Assembly: GCA_016705685.1 (NCBI GenBank) | Contig: JADJLB010000010.1 | Coordinates: forward strand, 62,001 to 126,000 | Source of the DNA: Propionivibrio sp. | GTDB lineage: Bacteria > Pseudomonadota > Gammaproteobacteria > Burkholderiales > Rhodocyclaceae | Direction of reading: 5' to 3' | DNA length: 64,000 nucleotides | Shown: piece by piece, positions 17,584 through 27,342 of the stretch | Layout of the letters: each line of letters opens with the position of its first letter | How positions within the stretch are numbered: the stretch's first letter is position 1 | Program-made: the position numbers and the translations under genes | Notes under the pieces: generated by a model | Databases searched by the model: none | What the model was told of the DNA's origin: nothing | The model's input: the letters and a program-made list of their open reading frames with translations, nothing else

Positions 17584-19161
17584 CTAGCTCCAGGGCCGCG
17601 CCTCGATGCGCAGGGTGCCTTTCAGACCGGGGCTGGCTCGCTGCGCGATAGGGATATCGATGGCAATACCCTCTTCGCCGTCCAGCTTGCGTGTTTCAGC
17701 GGCAATGCCCGGCTTGCCAGGGTTGTCATCCTGGTAGCCGTATTTGATTCGCCAGCCGCCCTGGGCCTCCGGGTCGGGGAAGGCTTCAACCAGAATCAGT
17801 TCGCGCAGGATGTAGCCGCCCTCGTAATGGCGTTTCATGAAAAGCAGACCATCCACCTCGTAGTCCGGTACCAGAACCTTCAGATCGAAGGCGAAACTTA
17901 CTGAGCCCGATGCCTTGACGCTCTTGCTGGGATCGAGAAACACGGAAAACAAGTGCGGGCTGCGCGTGCGGTCCGGCGGTCGGTGGCTTCCTTCCTCTCC
18001 CGGAAACAGTTCGTCATACGTGCGGAATATCGCCGAGTTTTCGCGCACTTCCTGGCGCGTCATCTGCCATTGGCAGCCACGCACGCTGACGGCAATCTCA
18101 AACTGGTAGGACGAGCGCACTTTCTTCCCCGCCTTCAGCTCCTTGTACACTTCAATCGGCAAAGTGATGTCGTCAATGTCGAGAAAACCATCCGCGCGAA
18201 GCGCACCAAATAGGAAGCGGGTGAGATTCTGATAGCCTTCTTCCGAGTTCACAATCCCGTACTGCCCTGAATGGCTGCGATTGACGAAAGCGCGCGGCGA
18301 GGGCACATCCTTGCCATTGGCATCGGGTCCATGCGTCGTCGCGTTCTCGATGCGCACCAGTCCGTCGCTTGCGTCTCCCGCCCCCCAGGCCGAAAGCCCG
18401 GCAGCGACCGTGTAGTCGCGCGGATTGGTGCCGACCAGATTGAACATGCGCTCGGGCTGAAAGTTCTTAACGATCGAAACGTCGTCGCCTGTGGGTAGCG
18501 CGAGATAGCCGGCCATCCGCTCACGGTTGAAGTTGTTGGCATCGCCGAAGGAAAGCCAGCCCGGCACATTACGGACGATGCGCATGTCGATGCCGTTGTG
18601 CGGCGTGGCGTAGGTGAACACCTTGTCCACCGCGCGGCGCGCGTCTTCGCTACCCAGAGACGTGTTCTGCAGAAAGGCGCGGCAGATCAGCCCACCCATC
18701 GAATGCGCGACGAGATACACGCGGAAATTCCCGGCCGCCATGGCATTCTTGGGGTCGGCGCAAACCTTGTCGCGCAAGCGCAGGATCAGCGTGCCCAAAC
18801 CTTTGGCGAAGTGCTCGATGGGCGGCGTCTCGCCTGTGCCGAAGTCCTTGCTGGCTTCATCGTAATAACGGTAGATGACGATGCTGCGGTAAGGGATCAC
18901 GCAGTCCGGACGATCGGTGGCGACAAGATCTTCACCATCGACAAACACGTCGCCGTAATCATGATCGCTCATCAGGCGCACCAGCGGCGACTCGAAGAAA
19001 TAGCGCTTCACATCGCCGGTCCAGGCCATGCGCGCCTTGGTCGAGCCAACATTGAAGCCCATGTACGGGTCGGCAACGGTCTCCTCGATTTCGCCCTGGG
19101 TGCCTGCGAAACCGCGTACGTAGATGATCGGATGGTAAGGATGTTGAGCGTTGGTCGCCAT
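17584..19161 (-). CDS. Alpha/beta-hydrolase, PGAP1-like esterase/lipase
   Basis: 525 residues. The nucleophile elbow is AHSMGG with S154. It is preceded by an oxyanion-type IIYVRGFAG strand-turn near the N-terminus, and a TPHNG motif after the elbow is common in PGAP1/triacylglycerol-lipase-like proteins. The last 200 residues form a separate, probably beta-rich domain of unknown role. There is no signal peptide, so a cytoplasmic location is likely. Substrates are unknown. It lies alone between convergent prfC-linked sequence and the OsmC gene on the same strand, 48 bases away. Confidence 0.75.
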   Translation of the reverse strand: MATNAQHPYHPIIYVRGFAGTQGEIEETVADPYMGFNVGSTKARMAWTGDVKRYFFESPLVRLMSDHDYGDVFVDGEDLVATDRPDCVIPYRSIVIYRYYDEASKDFGTGETPPIEHFAKGLGTLILRLRDKVCADPKNAMAAGNFRVYLVAHSMGGLICRAFLQNTSLGSEDARRAVDKVFTYATPHNGIDMRIVRNVPGWLSFGDANNFNRERMAGYLALPTGDDVSIVKNFQPERMFNLVGTNPRDYTVAAGLSAWGAGDASDGLVRIENATTHGPDANGKDVPSPRAFVNRSHSGQYGIVNSEEGYQNLTRFLFGALRADGFLDIDDITLPIEVYKELKAGKKVRSSYQFEIAVSVRGCQWQMTRQEVRENSAIFRTYDELFPGEEGSHRPPDRTRSPHLFSVFLDPSKSVKASGSVSFAFDLKVLVPDYEVDGLLFMKRHYEGGYILRELILVEAFPDPEAQGGWRIKYGYQDDNPGKPGIAAETRKLDGEEGIAIDIPIAQRASPGLKGTLRIEARPWS

Positions 19162-19209
19162 GAAAGCCTCCGTAGTTTGACTGATTATGTTAGGCGTGAG
19201 GTGCGTCGT

Positions 19210-19722
19210 TTATTCGGTTGATCGCCTGTGGGAAAGCTCCAGCCCAGGCGGATTCGCCAGGGTTTGGAACACGACGCAATACCTTTCAGTCAGGCGAAGC
19301 AAGGTCGCAACTTGCTCCTCCGATGCGTCGGTGTCCAAGGTGACCCGCAAACGTATGTTCTGGAAACCGACGGCAACTTCTTTTGACAGTCCCAGCGTTC
19401 CGCGAAAATCGAGGTCGCCTTCGGCGCGCAACCAGGCGTCTCTAAGCTCTATGCCAAGCGCCGTGGCAACCGCGTTGAGTGTGACGCCAGCGCAGGCTAC
19501 CAAGGCTTCGAGCAGCATGTCGCCAGAACACGCAGCGAGTCCGTTTCCACCAGTAGCGGGGTGCAGGCCAGCGCTGACGAGCGCTTTGCCGGTTTCTATC
19601 TTGCAACTGATCCCGTCGCCAATGCGACCTTCCGCATGCAACGTAAGCAGGGCCGATTCAGGAACCTGGCGATAGTGTTCTTTCAACGGTGTCTGGGCTG
19701 AGCGCAATTCATCGGCATTCAT
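19210..19722 (-). CDS. OsmC/Ohr family protein
   Basis: 170 residues. The two family cysteines are seen in LVACAGVTLNAVA and in TERYCVVFQ, the pair that acts in thiol-dependent peroxide reduction. The spacing between them and the central long helix match OsmC more than Ohr. It is expected to detoxify organic hydroperoxides in the cytoplasm. It lies upstream of, and in the same direction as, the esterase. The substrate is unproven, and YhfA-like members are also possible. Confidence 0.8.
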   Translation of the reverse strand: MNADELRSAQTPLKEHYRQVPESALLTLHAEGRIGDGISCKIETGKALVSAGLHPATGGNGLAACSGDMLLEALVACAGVTLNAVATALGIELRDAWLRAEGDLDFRGTLGLSKEVAVGFQNIRLRVTLDTDASEEQVATLLRLTERYCVVFQTLANPPGLELSHRRSTE

Positions 19723-19875
19723 TGGCGTGGCTCCTTTGGCAAATTGTGTCAGGTCCTGCTAAACAGTCGGCGTCTGTTTTTCGCTTGCCATTCGATATCC
19801 CATGCCGAATCAATGGGAATGCGGCATATTTGTGGCGTTATCGAGTGCATGGAACATTGGTCGTCAGCACGTAGC

Positions 19876-20735
19876 CTATTGGACACCGCGCAATATCCGT
19901 GCATGGTGAGCCAGATGGTCGGCGATGAAGGTCGAGATGAAATAGTAGCCGTGGTCGTAGGCCGCGTGGCGACGCAGGGTGAGGGGTTGCCCGGCCTTGG
20001 CGCAGGCTTTCTCGAACAGCTGCGGATGCAGTTGTTCGGACAGAAATTTGTCGGCCAGCCCTTGGTCGATCAAGATGCCTTCGGGGTAGGGCGCTTCAAT
20101 GCATGTGCTCATGAGAACGCTGGCGTCATGGTTTGACCAGAGCGTCTTGTCAGCGCCGAGATAGCCGGCAAATGCCTTTTGTCCCCAGGGGCACTGCATG
20201 GGAGCACAAACGGGGGCAAATGCCGAAACGGACTTGAACAGTCCCGGGTGCCTGAGCGACAGGGTCAGCGCGCCATGCCCGCCCATCGAGTGGCCAAAAA
20301 CTCCCAGTCGTTGCGCATCAATGGCAAGTTCGTGCGTAACCAGAGGGATCAACTCGGCAACGAGATAGCTCTCCATGCGATAGCGGGTCGACCATGGGGC
20401 TTCGGTCGCATCGAGATAGAAACCAGCGCCGACGCCAAAATCCCAGCTCTCGGTTTCGCCGGCGATGCCGGCCCCGCGCGGGCTGGTGTCCGGTGCAATC
20501 AGGGCCAGTCCCAGTTCGGCGGCAATGCGTTGCGCGCCGGCCTTGATCATGAAGGTTTCTTCGGTGCAGGTCAGACCGGCCAGATACATCAAGGCCGGTA
20601 CGCTGTCTTGTGCGGCCCGGGGTGGAAGGTACACCGAAAAGCGCATTGGCAAACCGATCTCGGTTGAGTGATGCTGATAAAAGCGCTGCATGCCACCAAA
20701 GCAGGCATACTCGCTCAATAACTCCAGTGCAGCCA

Positions 20736-20736
<1 letters not shown>
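19876..20736 (-). CDS. fghA: S-formylglutathione hydrolase
   Basis: 286 residues of the esterase D family. The catalytic serine lies in GHSMGGHGAL (S150); the aspartate is likely in LIDQGLADKF and the histidine in AYDHGYYF. The motif YLAGLTCTEETF is typical of FghA. It hydrolyses S-formylglutathione to formate and glutathione, the second step of glutathione-dependent formaldehyde oxidation. Its start codon overlaps the adhC stop by one base, so it is co-transcribed with and coupled to the first enzyme of the pathway. Confidence 0.95.
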
Positions 20737-21950
<1,214 letters not shown>

Positions 21951-21960
21951 TCACCGCATT

Positions 21961-22647
21961 TTAGCTAATCACGCTTTCCGGCAAAGGGCTTAGGTCCCAA
22001 ATCTCGGCATTGGGTGGCGCGGGAATGCGCTCGGGAGCCTGCCCGAATCGATTGCACCACAGCACCTGGAAGCCAAATGCTTTCGCCGAATAGGCGTCCC
22101 AACCATTCGAAGACAGAAAACAGATATGTTCGGCATCGACGCTCAGACGGTCGACAGCCAGACGATAGACCGAAGGGTGCGGTTTGTAGACGCCAACCTC
22201 CTCGACGGACAGCACTGCATCGAACAAACCAGTCAGACCGGCGTTGCAAACGGCGGACTCCAGCATGCGCGGCGTACCGTTGGAAAGAATGGCCAGGCGC
22301 ATGCCGCTATCCTTGAGTCGACGCAAGACTTGCGGCACTTCCCGATAGGCGCTCAGTCCGAGATAAAGACGCATCAATCGTTCCCGCAGTGCCGGATCAT
22401 TGATTTTCAAGGTTTCGAGAGCAAAATCGAGCGCCTCGCCGGTTACTTGCCAGAAGTCGGCATGACGTCCGCCGAGTCCGCGCAACCAGGTGTATTGCAA
22501 TTGTTTGCCGCGCCAGAGATCGGACAGAGCCTGCCACTGATCGCCCAGGGCATCCTGGGCGCTGCGCGAAGCGCTCGACACATCGAATAGGGTGCCGTAG
22601 GCGTCAAAAACACAGGCCCGGATGCCGTCGAGCTTGACTGGTTGCAT
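21961..22647 (-). CDS. (S)-2-haloacid dehalogenase-type HAD hydrolase
   Basis: 228 residues. HAD motif I is VFDAYGTLFD with nucleophile D15, motif II LSNGTP, the motif III lysine lies in KPHPSVY, and motif IV is SSNGWDAYSAKAFGF. The S-x-N-x-x-D arrangement in motif IV is characteristic of L-2-haloacid dehalogenases rather than phosphatases. It would hydrolyse short 2-haloacids with inversion to 2-hydroxyacids. It sits alone 118 bases upstream of adhC on the same strand. Natural substrates in this organism are unknown. Confidence 0.87.
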   Translation of the reverse strand: MQPVKLDGIRACVFDAYGTLFDVSSASRSAQDALGDQWQALSDLWRGKQLQYTWLRGLGGRHADFWQVTGEALDFALETLKINDPALRERLMRLYLGLSAYREVPQVLRRLKDSGMRLAILSNGTPRMLESAVCNAGLTGLFDAVLSVEEVGVYKPHPSVYRLAVDRLSVDAEHICFLSSNGWDAYSAKAFGFQVLWCNRFGQAPERIPAPPNAEIWDLSPLPESVIS

Positions 22648-22718
22648 GGGTGTTCTCCCGCGGTGCTGAGTGAGTCAAAGTATAGTCTTTCGCGCTGACG
22701 ATATGAAATGGGTGGTAT

Positions 22719-23876
22719 CTATGCTTCATGTCGGAATGGCAGATGATCCGCTGCCTCGTCGCGATAGGAGTCGACCATCAGACTTTGGCGCTGGAGATGT
22801 GTTCCGATCAGTTCGCGCATGGCCGGATCGACAATCCAGTGCGCCGAGCGAACGATGATCGGCGTGAAGCCGCGAGCGATCTTGTGTTCGCCGCCGGCGC
22901 CCGGTTCAAACCGCTGAAGCCCTTCGCGCAGGCAATAGCCGATGCCCTGATAGAAACACAGTTCGAAATGCAGGCTGTGATAGTTGCCGTGGCACCCCCA
23001 GTAGCGGCCATACAGTGCTTCATCGCTGCGGAAACAGAGCGACATGGCAACCGGCCGATCCTCATCGAGTGCCATGAACACGACCATGCGACGGCGCAAT
23101 GCCAGCGCCAGATCGGCCAGACATGCCGGCGACAGCACTGCGGCGTTGTTGAACTTCGCGAAGGTCGAGGCGTAAAGCGCGTGCAGGGCAGGCCACTCGC
23201 CCGGATCGATTTCATCGCCGTGGCGGATCACGATGCTCAGACCGCTTTCTTTGACCCGCCGCCGTTCGGCTCTGACCTTGCGCCGTTTGTCTGCCGAAAA
23301 AGTCGCCAGGTAGCCGTCAAAGTCGTCATAGCCTCTGGCCAGCCAGTGAAACTGGACGTTTCGGCTGGTCAGCAGTCCCTCGGCTTGCAGTGCCGTGTGA
23401 TCATCCTCGTTCGGGAACGCCACGTGCCACGATGACGCGCCGTATTCCGTTGTCAAGGCTTTCGCGCCATCGATGAGTGCCCGGCGAATCGCCGACGCGT
23501 CGGGCGCAGCGGGACTGCCGGTAACCAGAATGCGTGGTCCGGTGGCCGGCGTATGCGGGAGGCCGCTCAGCAGTTTGGGGTAATACACCCGTCCGAGCTG
23601 CTCATAGGCCGACGCCCACGACCAGTCGTGAATGAAATCACCGTGCGAATTGGCTCTGACGTAGAGCGGCAGCACGCCAACCACGACGCCCTGGTTATCT
23701 CTGGCTTCCAGATGCCGGGCCAGCCATCCCCACTGTCGCCCCGCCGCGCCATGCCGTTCAAGGATCGACAGAAAGTCGGCGTTGAGGAAAGGGTGGTTCG
23801 GCGGACACAATCGATCCCAAACGTGGCGCGGGATGCCGTCGGCAGAAGTATGGGTAGTGAGGGCAAGTGTGGACAT
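22719..23876 (-). CDS. GNAT-like / peptidoglycan-type acyltransferase (DUF482 family)
   Basis: 385 residues from the ATG at 23876; the frame continues upstream across the divergent yceH gene and that part is not coding. The sequence HPFLNADFLSILE near the N-terminus and HDWSWASAYEQLGRVYYPKL are hallmarks of the DUF482 (PF04339) family, related to FemAB/GNAT acyltransferases. A GNAT-like C-terminal part includes SLCFRSDEALYGRYWGCHG. No substrate is known. It is divergent from yceH with a 98-base gap that must hold both promoters. Confidence 0.83.
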   Translation of the reverse strand: MSTLALTTHTSADGIPRHVWDRLCPPNHPFLNADFLSILERHGAAGRQWGWLARHLEARDNQGVVVGVLPLYVRANSHGDFIHDWSWASAYEQLGRVYYPKLLSGLPHTPATGPRILVTGSPAAPDASAIRRALIDGAKALTTEYGASSWHVAFPNEDDHTALQAEGLLTSRNVQFHWLARGYDDFDGYLATFSADKRRKVRAERRRVKESGLSIVIRHGDEIDPGEWPALHALYASTFAKFNNAAVLSPACLADLALALRRRMVVFMALDEDRPVAMSLCFRSDEALYGRYWGCHGNYHSLHFELCFYQGIGYCLREGLQRFEPGAGGEHKIARGFTPIIVRSAHWIVDPAMRELIGTHLQRQSLMVDSYRDEAADHLPFRHEA

Positions 23877-23974
23877 GGCCAGCAGAATACTGCGGATTGT
23901 CTTGTATGACAGGCATCGCCTTGGGAGAATGCGACCATCGACCGATACGGAAACAACACGAAAGCGAATCCGAG

Positions 23975-24631
23975 ATGAGCCACGAACTGCCGCGATTGAC
24001 CCTGCTGGAAGCCCGCATCCTGGGCGTTCTGGTCGAAAAAGAGAAAACCACGCCCGACGCCTATCCGCTGACGCTGAACAGCCTGACCGCAGGCTGCAAT
24101 CAGAAGAGCTCCCGCGAACCGGTAATGAACGCCGACGAAAGCGAGGTGCAGAGCGCACTGAAGGAATTGCGCGGCCGCTTGCTGGTGCTGGAAACCTATG
24201 GCGCCTCCGGTCGCGTGCTGCGCTATGCGCAAAATTTCGGCAAGTGCTATGGTTTGCCGATGACCAGCGTCGCCTTGCTTTCCGTCCTGATGCTGCGCGG
24301 AGCGCAAACGGTCAGCGAATTGCGCGCCAATTGCGAACGGCTCTATCATTTCGACGACGCTTCCTCGGTCGAAGCCTATCTTGAGGAACTGGCAGCACGC
24401 AGTAACAGCGCACTGGTGGCCCGCCTGCCCAAGCAAACCGGATCGCGCGAACATCGCTGGGCGCATCTGCTTTGCGGGCAGCCCAGTGTGCCGACAGGCC
24501 CGGGGAACGGGCGCGATGGCGACGTGGGCGACAGTGCGCTTGAGGAAAGAATTTCCCGCCTCGAAACTGAGGTCGGCGAGTTGCGCAACATCATCAGCAG
24601 GATTACAGCCCACACCCAACGCGATTCTTGA
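23975..24631 (+). CDS. yceH: YceH-like protein (DUF480, UPF0502)
   Basis: 218 residues from the ATG at 23975. The sequence LTLLEARILGVLVEKEKTTPDAYPLTLNSLTAGCNQKSSR is the family's highly conserved N-terminal winged-helix region. A second winged helix (SVLMLRGAQTVSELR) and a C-terminal coiled segment (LEERISRLETEVGELRNII) follow. The function is unknown; the structure suggests DNA or protein binding. It is followed by phhB after 13 bases. Confidence 0.92.
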   Translation: MSHELPRLTLLEARILGVLVEKEKTTPDAYPLTLNSLTAGCNQKSSREPVMNADESEVQSALKELRGRLLVLETYGASGRVLRYAQNFGKCYGLPMTSVALLSVLMLRGAQTVSELRANCERLYHFDDASSVEAYLEELAARSNSALVARLPKQTGSREHRWAHLLCGQPSVPTGPGNGRDGDVGDSALEERISRLETEVGELRNIISRITAHTQRDS

Positions 24632-24644
24632 CCGGAGTACTGCC

Positions 24645-24995
24645 ATGAATATCTCGAAATGCGACCTGGCTGCAAAACGCTGCAAACCCTGCGAAGGGGG
24701 TATCCCGCCACTGGACCGGCAGGAGATTGACCGATTGCTGAAGGGGATCGGCGGCTGGGAGCTGTCGGGCGTCGAACTGGTCAAAACCTTCCAGTTCAAG
24801 AATTACTACGAAACGATGGCTTTTGTGAATGCGACGGCCTGGGTTTCGCACCGCGAAGACCATCACCCGGACCTTGAGGTCGGCTATAAGCAATGCCGCG
24901 TCCGATATACAACGCATGCCATTGGCGGCTTGTCCGAAAACGATTTCATCTGTGCCGCGAAAATTGACGCACTGATTCTTCCACTCGGCAGCTGA
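24645..24995 (+). CDS. phhB: Pterin-4-alpha-carbinolamine dehydratase
   Basis: 116 residues. The motif HREDHHPDLEVGYKQC contains the catalytic histidines (HxxxHH-type) and the family's PDL...Y pattern. It dehydrates 4a-hydroxytetrahydropterin and so recycles tetrahydropterin; in bacteria it accompanies phenylalanine hydroxylase or molybdopterin-related reactions. No phhA is in the window. An N-terminal CxxxxxCxxC stretch (CDLAAKRCKPCEGG) is seen in many bacterial members. A GGAG ribosome binding site precedes the ATG. Confidence 0.94.
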   Translation: MNISKCDLAAKRCKPCEGGIPPLDRQEIDRLLKGIGGWELSGVELVKTFQFKNYYETMAFVNATAWVSHREDHHPDLEVGYKQCRVRYTTHAIGGLSENDFICAAKIDALILPLGS

Positions 24996-25009
24996 ATTCC
25001 GCGAATTCG

Positions 25010-25630
25010 ATGCTCGATCTCGACAAGATAAGCGCACTGACGCTGGCGCATTACAACCAGCGTGCCGACGATTTCCGCGAAGGAACGCGCGACCATGACG
25101 TGAGCCAGAACATCGGCGCGTTACTGCGCCATATCACTGGCATACCGCCATTCGCGATTCTGGATTTCGGTTGCGGGCCGGGTCGTGACCTCCAGGTTTT
25201 CACCGGACTTGGCCATCGCGCCGTCGGGCTCGAAGGCGCGGAGCGTTTTGCTCAGATGGCGCGTGCCGAAACCGGCTGCGAAGTATGGCAACAGGATTTT
25301 CTCAAGCTGGATCTTCCGGACCAGTATTTTGACGGCGTATTCGCCAATGCGTCCCTGTTTCATGTGCCGACCCAGGAATTACCGCGCGTGCTACGGCAAC
25401 TGCATGCCACTTTGAAAATCGACGGCGTTCTGTTCTGCTCGAATCCGCATGGTGCCAATGTTGAAGGCTGGAATGGCGGACGCTACGGCGCCTATCACGA
25501 TTTGGAGACGTGGCGGGTCGGCATGACCCAGGCCGGTTTTATTGAACTTGAGCATTATTACCGGCCCCAGGGACTACCGCGAGAACAACAGCCGTGGCTG
25601 GCCAGCGTATGGCGCCGGGTGACGGCATAA
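25010..25630 (+). CDS. Class I SAM-dependent methyltransferase
   Basis: 206 residues. Motif I is ILDFGCGPGRDLQVF, and the acidic end of the second strand falls in AVGLEGAERF. The post-II region DGVFANASLFHVP resembles small-molecule methyltransferases of the Methyltransf_11/25 groups. The substrate cannot be deduced. It lies 14 bases after phhB and is probably in the same transcript. It ends 26 bases from a convergent gene. Confidence 0.85.
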   Translation: MLDLDKISALTLAHYNQRADDFREGTRDHDVSQNIGALLRHITGIPPFAILDFGCGPGRDLQVFTGLGHRAVGLEGAERFAQMARAETGCEVWQQDFLKLDLPDQYFDGVFANASLFHVPTQELPRVLRQLHATLKIDGVLFCSNPHGANVEGWNGGRYGAYHDLETWRVGMTQAGFIELEHYYRPQGLPREQQPWLASVWRRVTA

Positions 25631-25656
25631 CCCCGCGTTGCTCCACAGGGTAGACC

Positions 25657-26145
25657 TTACAAGGCCAAATCGATATCGGGTTTGTCGTAGCCAAGGAAAG
25701 GCGCCAACACGGGGCTCTCCTCGCCGCGCAACAGTTTGCGCAACTCGATTCGCGCCAGTTCCTGTTCAATGCCGTGGTCAATCAGCCGTTTTAGCAATTC
25801 ATCGAATTTGACCCGGCGCCGCTCACCGTTTTCGGAGTAGTCCCGACGTTCGGCATAAAGACCGTACAACGTCGACCCACAAGCGCAATTTCGAAAAAAC
25901 TCGAGTACGGGGGCGTCATCGTCGTCGAAACCGAGCTTGACCCCTTTCTTCGGACCAATGCCGACCGTGCGCTCGATGAAATCCTGAGAATCCTGATACA
26001 CATTGCCGCAGGTCCGGCATTCCTTGGGGAAGGTCGTTTCGGCCATCACCCGCAAACCGCGCAAAAATTCGGCATCGATCACCTGTGCCTGATTGTCTAA
26101 GGCTGTGGGTGGTGACGCCGCTAATTTTTTCTGCTCATCGGTCAT
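25657..26145 (-). CDS. Protein of unknown function with two zinc-ribbon-like cysteine pairs
   Basis: 162 residues. CRTCGNVY (about 44-51) and CACGSTLYG (about 88-96) form two Cys-x-x/x-Cys knuckles, suggesting one zinc ribbon, separated by a 36-residue loop with an acidic run (FDDDDAP). The C-terminal third is helical and charged. No signal peptide or membrane segment is visible. Part of the protein resembles uncharacterised betaproteobacterial proteins, but I cannot name a family. It is monocistronic and converges on the methyltransferase gene. Confidence 0.65.
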   Translation of the reverse strand: MTDEQKKLAASPPTALDNQAQVIDAEFLRGLRVMAETTFPKECRTCGNVYQDSQDFIERTVGIGPKKGVKLGFDDDDAPVLEFFRNCACGSTLYGLYAERRDYSENGERRRVKFDELLKRLIDHGIEQELARIELRKLLRGEESPVLAPFLGYDKPDIDLAL

Positions 26146-26286
26146 TGTCGAATTGTCCAGCCTTTTCAGCAGGATGTATAGCTCGATCCCGCCAGGGCAA
26201 CACTGTATTGAGTCATAAGGCGCCGAAGATCAGTTCGGGAACCTTATGGCTGAAGTTTTTTCATGCGTTGGGTGAGATTTGACCAT

Positions 26287-26315
26287 TTGCCCGATCGTCA
26301 TTGAGGAAATATATT
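26287..26315 (+). promoter_or_regulatory. Sigma-70-type promoter candidate upstream of a small membrane protein gene
   Basis: TTGCCC (26287-26292) and TATATT (26310-26315) are separated by exactly 17 bases. The predicted transcript starts near 26322, giving a leader of about 108 bases before the GTG at 26430. A small hairpin (GTGAA / TTCAC, near 26396-26409) lies just ahead of the ribosome binding site. Confidence 0.45.
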
Positions 26316-26429
26316 CCAGTCGAACCTTCGACGACAAGGCCGCTCGCACCGATACCGGACGCATCTGCAGGCAGGGATTTGAAGGTTGAGTTCAAAGGTG
26401 AAATTTTTCACTGTCTTAGGAGAATGAAA

Positions 26430-26582
26430 GTGGGAACGGGTATCTCGGTGTTGGGCGCAGGTTTTGCAATCGTGTTTATGGTGGCCTGCTTATCGTCGCC
26501 ATGCGCTGGTTTGCTGGTTGATTGGATCGCTCGCCGTCGGCAGGCCGCGGCAGCAGCAGCGGCAAAGCACGCCATAGCCTGA
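26430..26582 (+). CDS. Candidate 50-residue single-pass membrane protein
   Basis: A hydrophobic stretch (GISVLGAGFAIVFMVACL) is followed by a short CLSSPCAGLLVDW segment, basic residues (ARRR) and an alanine-rich tail ending AKHAIA. The GTG at 26430 is chosen because AGGAG lies 7 bases upstream; an ATG two codons earlier is only one base from AGGAG, too close to use it. A good promoter candidate lies upstream. A basic cluster after the helix suggests a cytoplasmic C-terminus. Unknown family; it may be a chance frame. Confidence 0.45.
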   Translation: MGTGISVLGAGFAIVFMVACLSSPCAGLLVDWIARRRQAAAAAAAKHAIA

Positions 26583-26590
26583 CCCGTTTG

Positions 26591-26610
26591 GGCCACAAAG
26601 TTTCGTGGCC
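26591..26610. terminator. Hairpin between convergent genes
   Basis: A 6-pair stem GGCCAC / GTGGCC with an 8-base loop, 8 bases after the stop of the small membrane protein and ahead of the convergent hydrolase-like gene. A short GGCATTTTG follows on the + strand. Confidence 0.3.
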
Positions 26611-26676
26611 GGCATTTTGTCGATGGGCGCCGAATGCCGAATGTCTCGGTCACGCCCGAGTCGGAAGTCCGAAGCA

Positions 26677-27342
26677 TCAGAACTCGGCAAAGTGCCTGAC
26701 GAACCACTGCGACGCTTCGTTAGCCGCGGCTTCAAAGCCGGTGGAAGTGGCGTAGTCGATACCGATTTCCGGGATCAGCCTGAGTTCTTGGATGCAGTGT
26801 ATTTCCTGCAGTGCACGGCGGTTGCTGGCGGTGTGTTGCGTATCCGTTTCTTCAATCAGCAGCAGTAGCGGCGATTCGAGCGAGCGTAGATAGAGCACGC
26901 CGGCCAGATCGATCAACCCACCACGACAAACCACGGCGGCAATGTCATGGTCGCGCTGGGCGGCGACGCGAACAACCACGGGTGACGTGGCATTGGCCGC
27001 GCATAGGCCAAAGGGCAGCGTCTGGAGTTCTCCGAGCAGCATGCGTGTCTTGATCAGACCGAGAAAGTCAAGCAATCGTCTGGTGAGCAGGGGGACGTTG
27101 TTATGCACGTCGGCAAACCGCTCTTCCTGCCGGGCCAGCAGGTCGACGCTCAGCGTTGAAAGACCCGCGTCGCGCATGTGCTTGGCCAGCAGCTCGTCCC
27201 TGGCGTCGAGTGCCACGGCGGCGTGCGCCAGGACGACAAGACCATGGGAAGCGGGCTGCAACGCCAGTTGCCCATGCAGCAGGCCGTGTTCGGACGGTAT
27301 TGAAACCGGAATGGCAAAGCCGTCGGGAGTGACCTCGATCAT
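26677..27342 (-). CDS. Dienelactone-hydrolase-like alpha/beta protein lacking catalytic residues
   Basis: 221 residues with the alpha/beta-hydrolase layout of the DLH-like proteins often linked to phosphoribosyltransferases (VVLAHAAVALDARDELLAKHMRDAGLST). The nucleophile elbow, normally FGASTG, reads CAANAT (114-119), so Asn117 stands where Ser should be. The histidine loop, normally GASHLF, reads EIGIDY, so the His is also missing. A binding or scaffold role is more likely than hydrolysis. Its start overlaps the radical SAM stop as ATGA: it is the last gene of the AmmeMemoRadiSam operon and translationally coupled to it. Confidence 0.7.
   Translation of the reverse strand: MIEVTPDGFAIPVSIPSEHGLLHGQLALQPASHGLVVLAHAAVALDARDELLAKHMRDAGLSTLSVDLLARQEERFADVHNNVPLLTRRLLDFLGLIKTRMLLGELQTLPFGLCAANATSPVVVRVAAQRDHDIAAVVCRGGLIDLAGVLYLRSLESPLLLLIEETDTQHTASNRRALQEIHCIQELRLIPEIGIDYATSTGFEAAANEASQWFVRHFAEF

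Noticed and set aside
23877..24799. Extension of the DUF482 gene and other minus-strand frames across yceH
   Set aside because: yceH is strongly conserved here; the DUF482 family starts at 23876.
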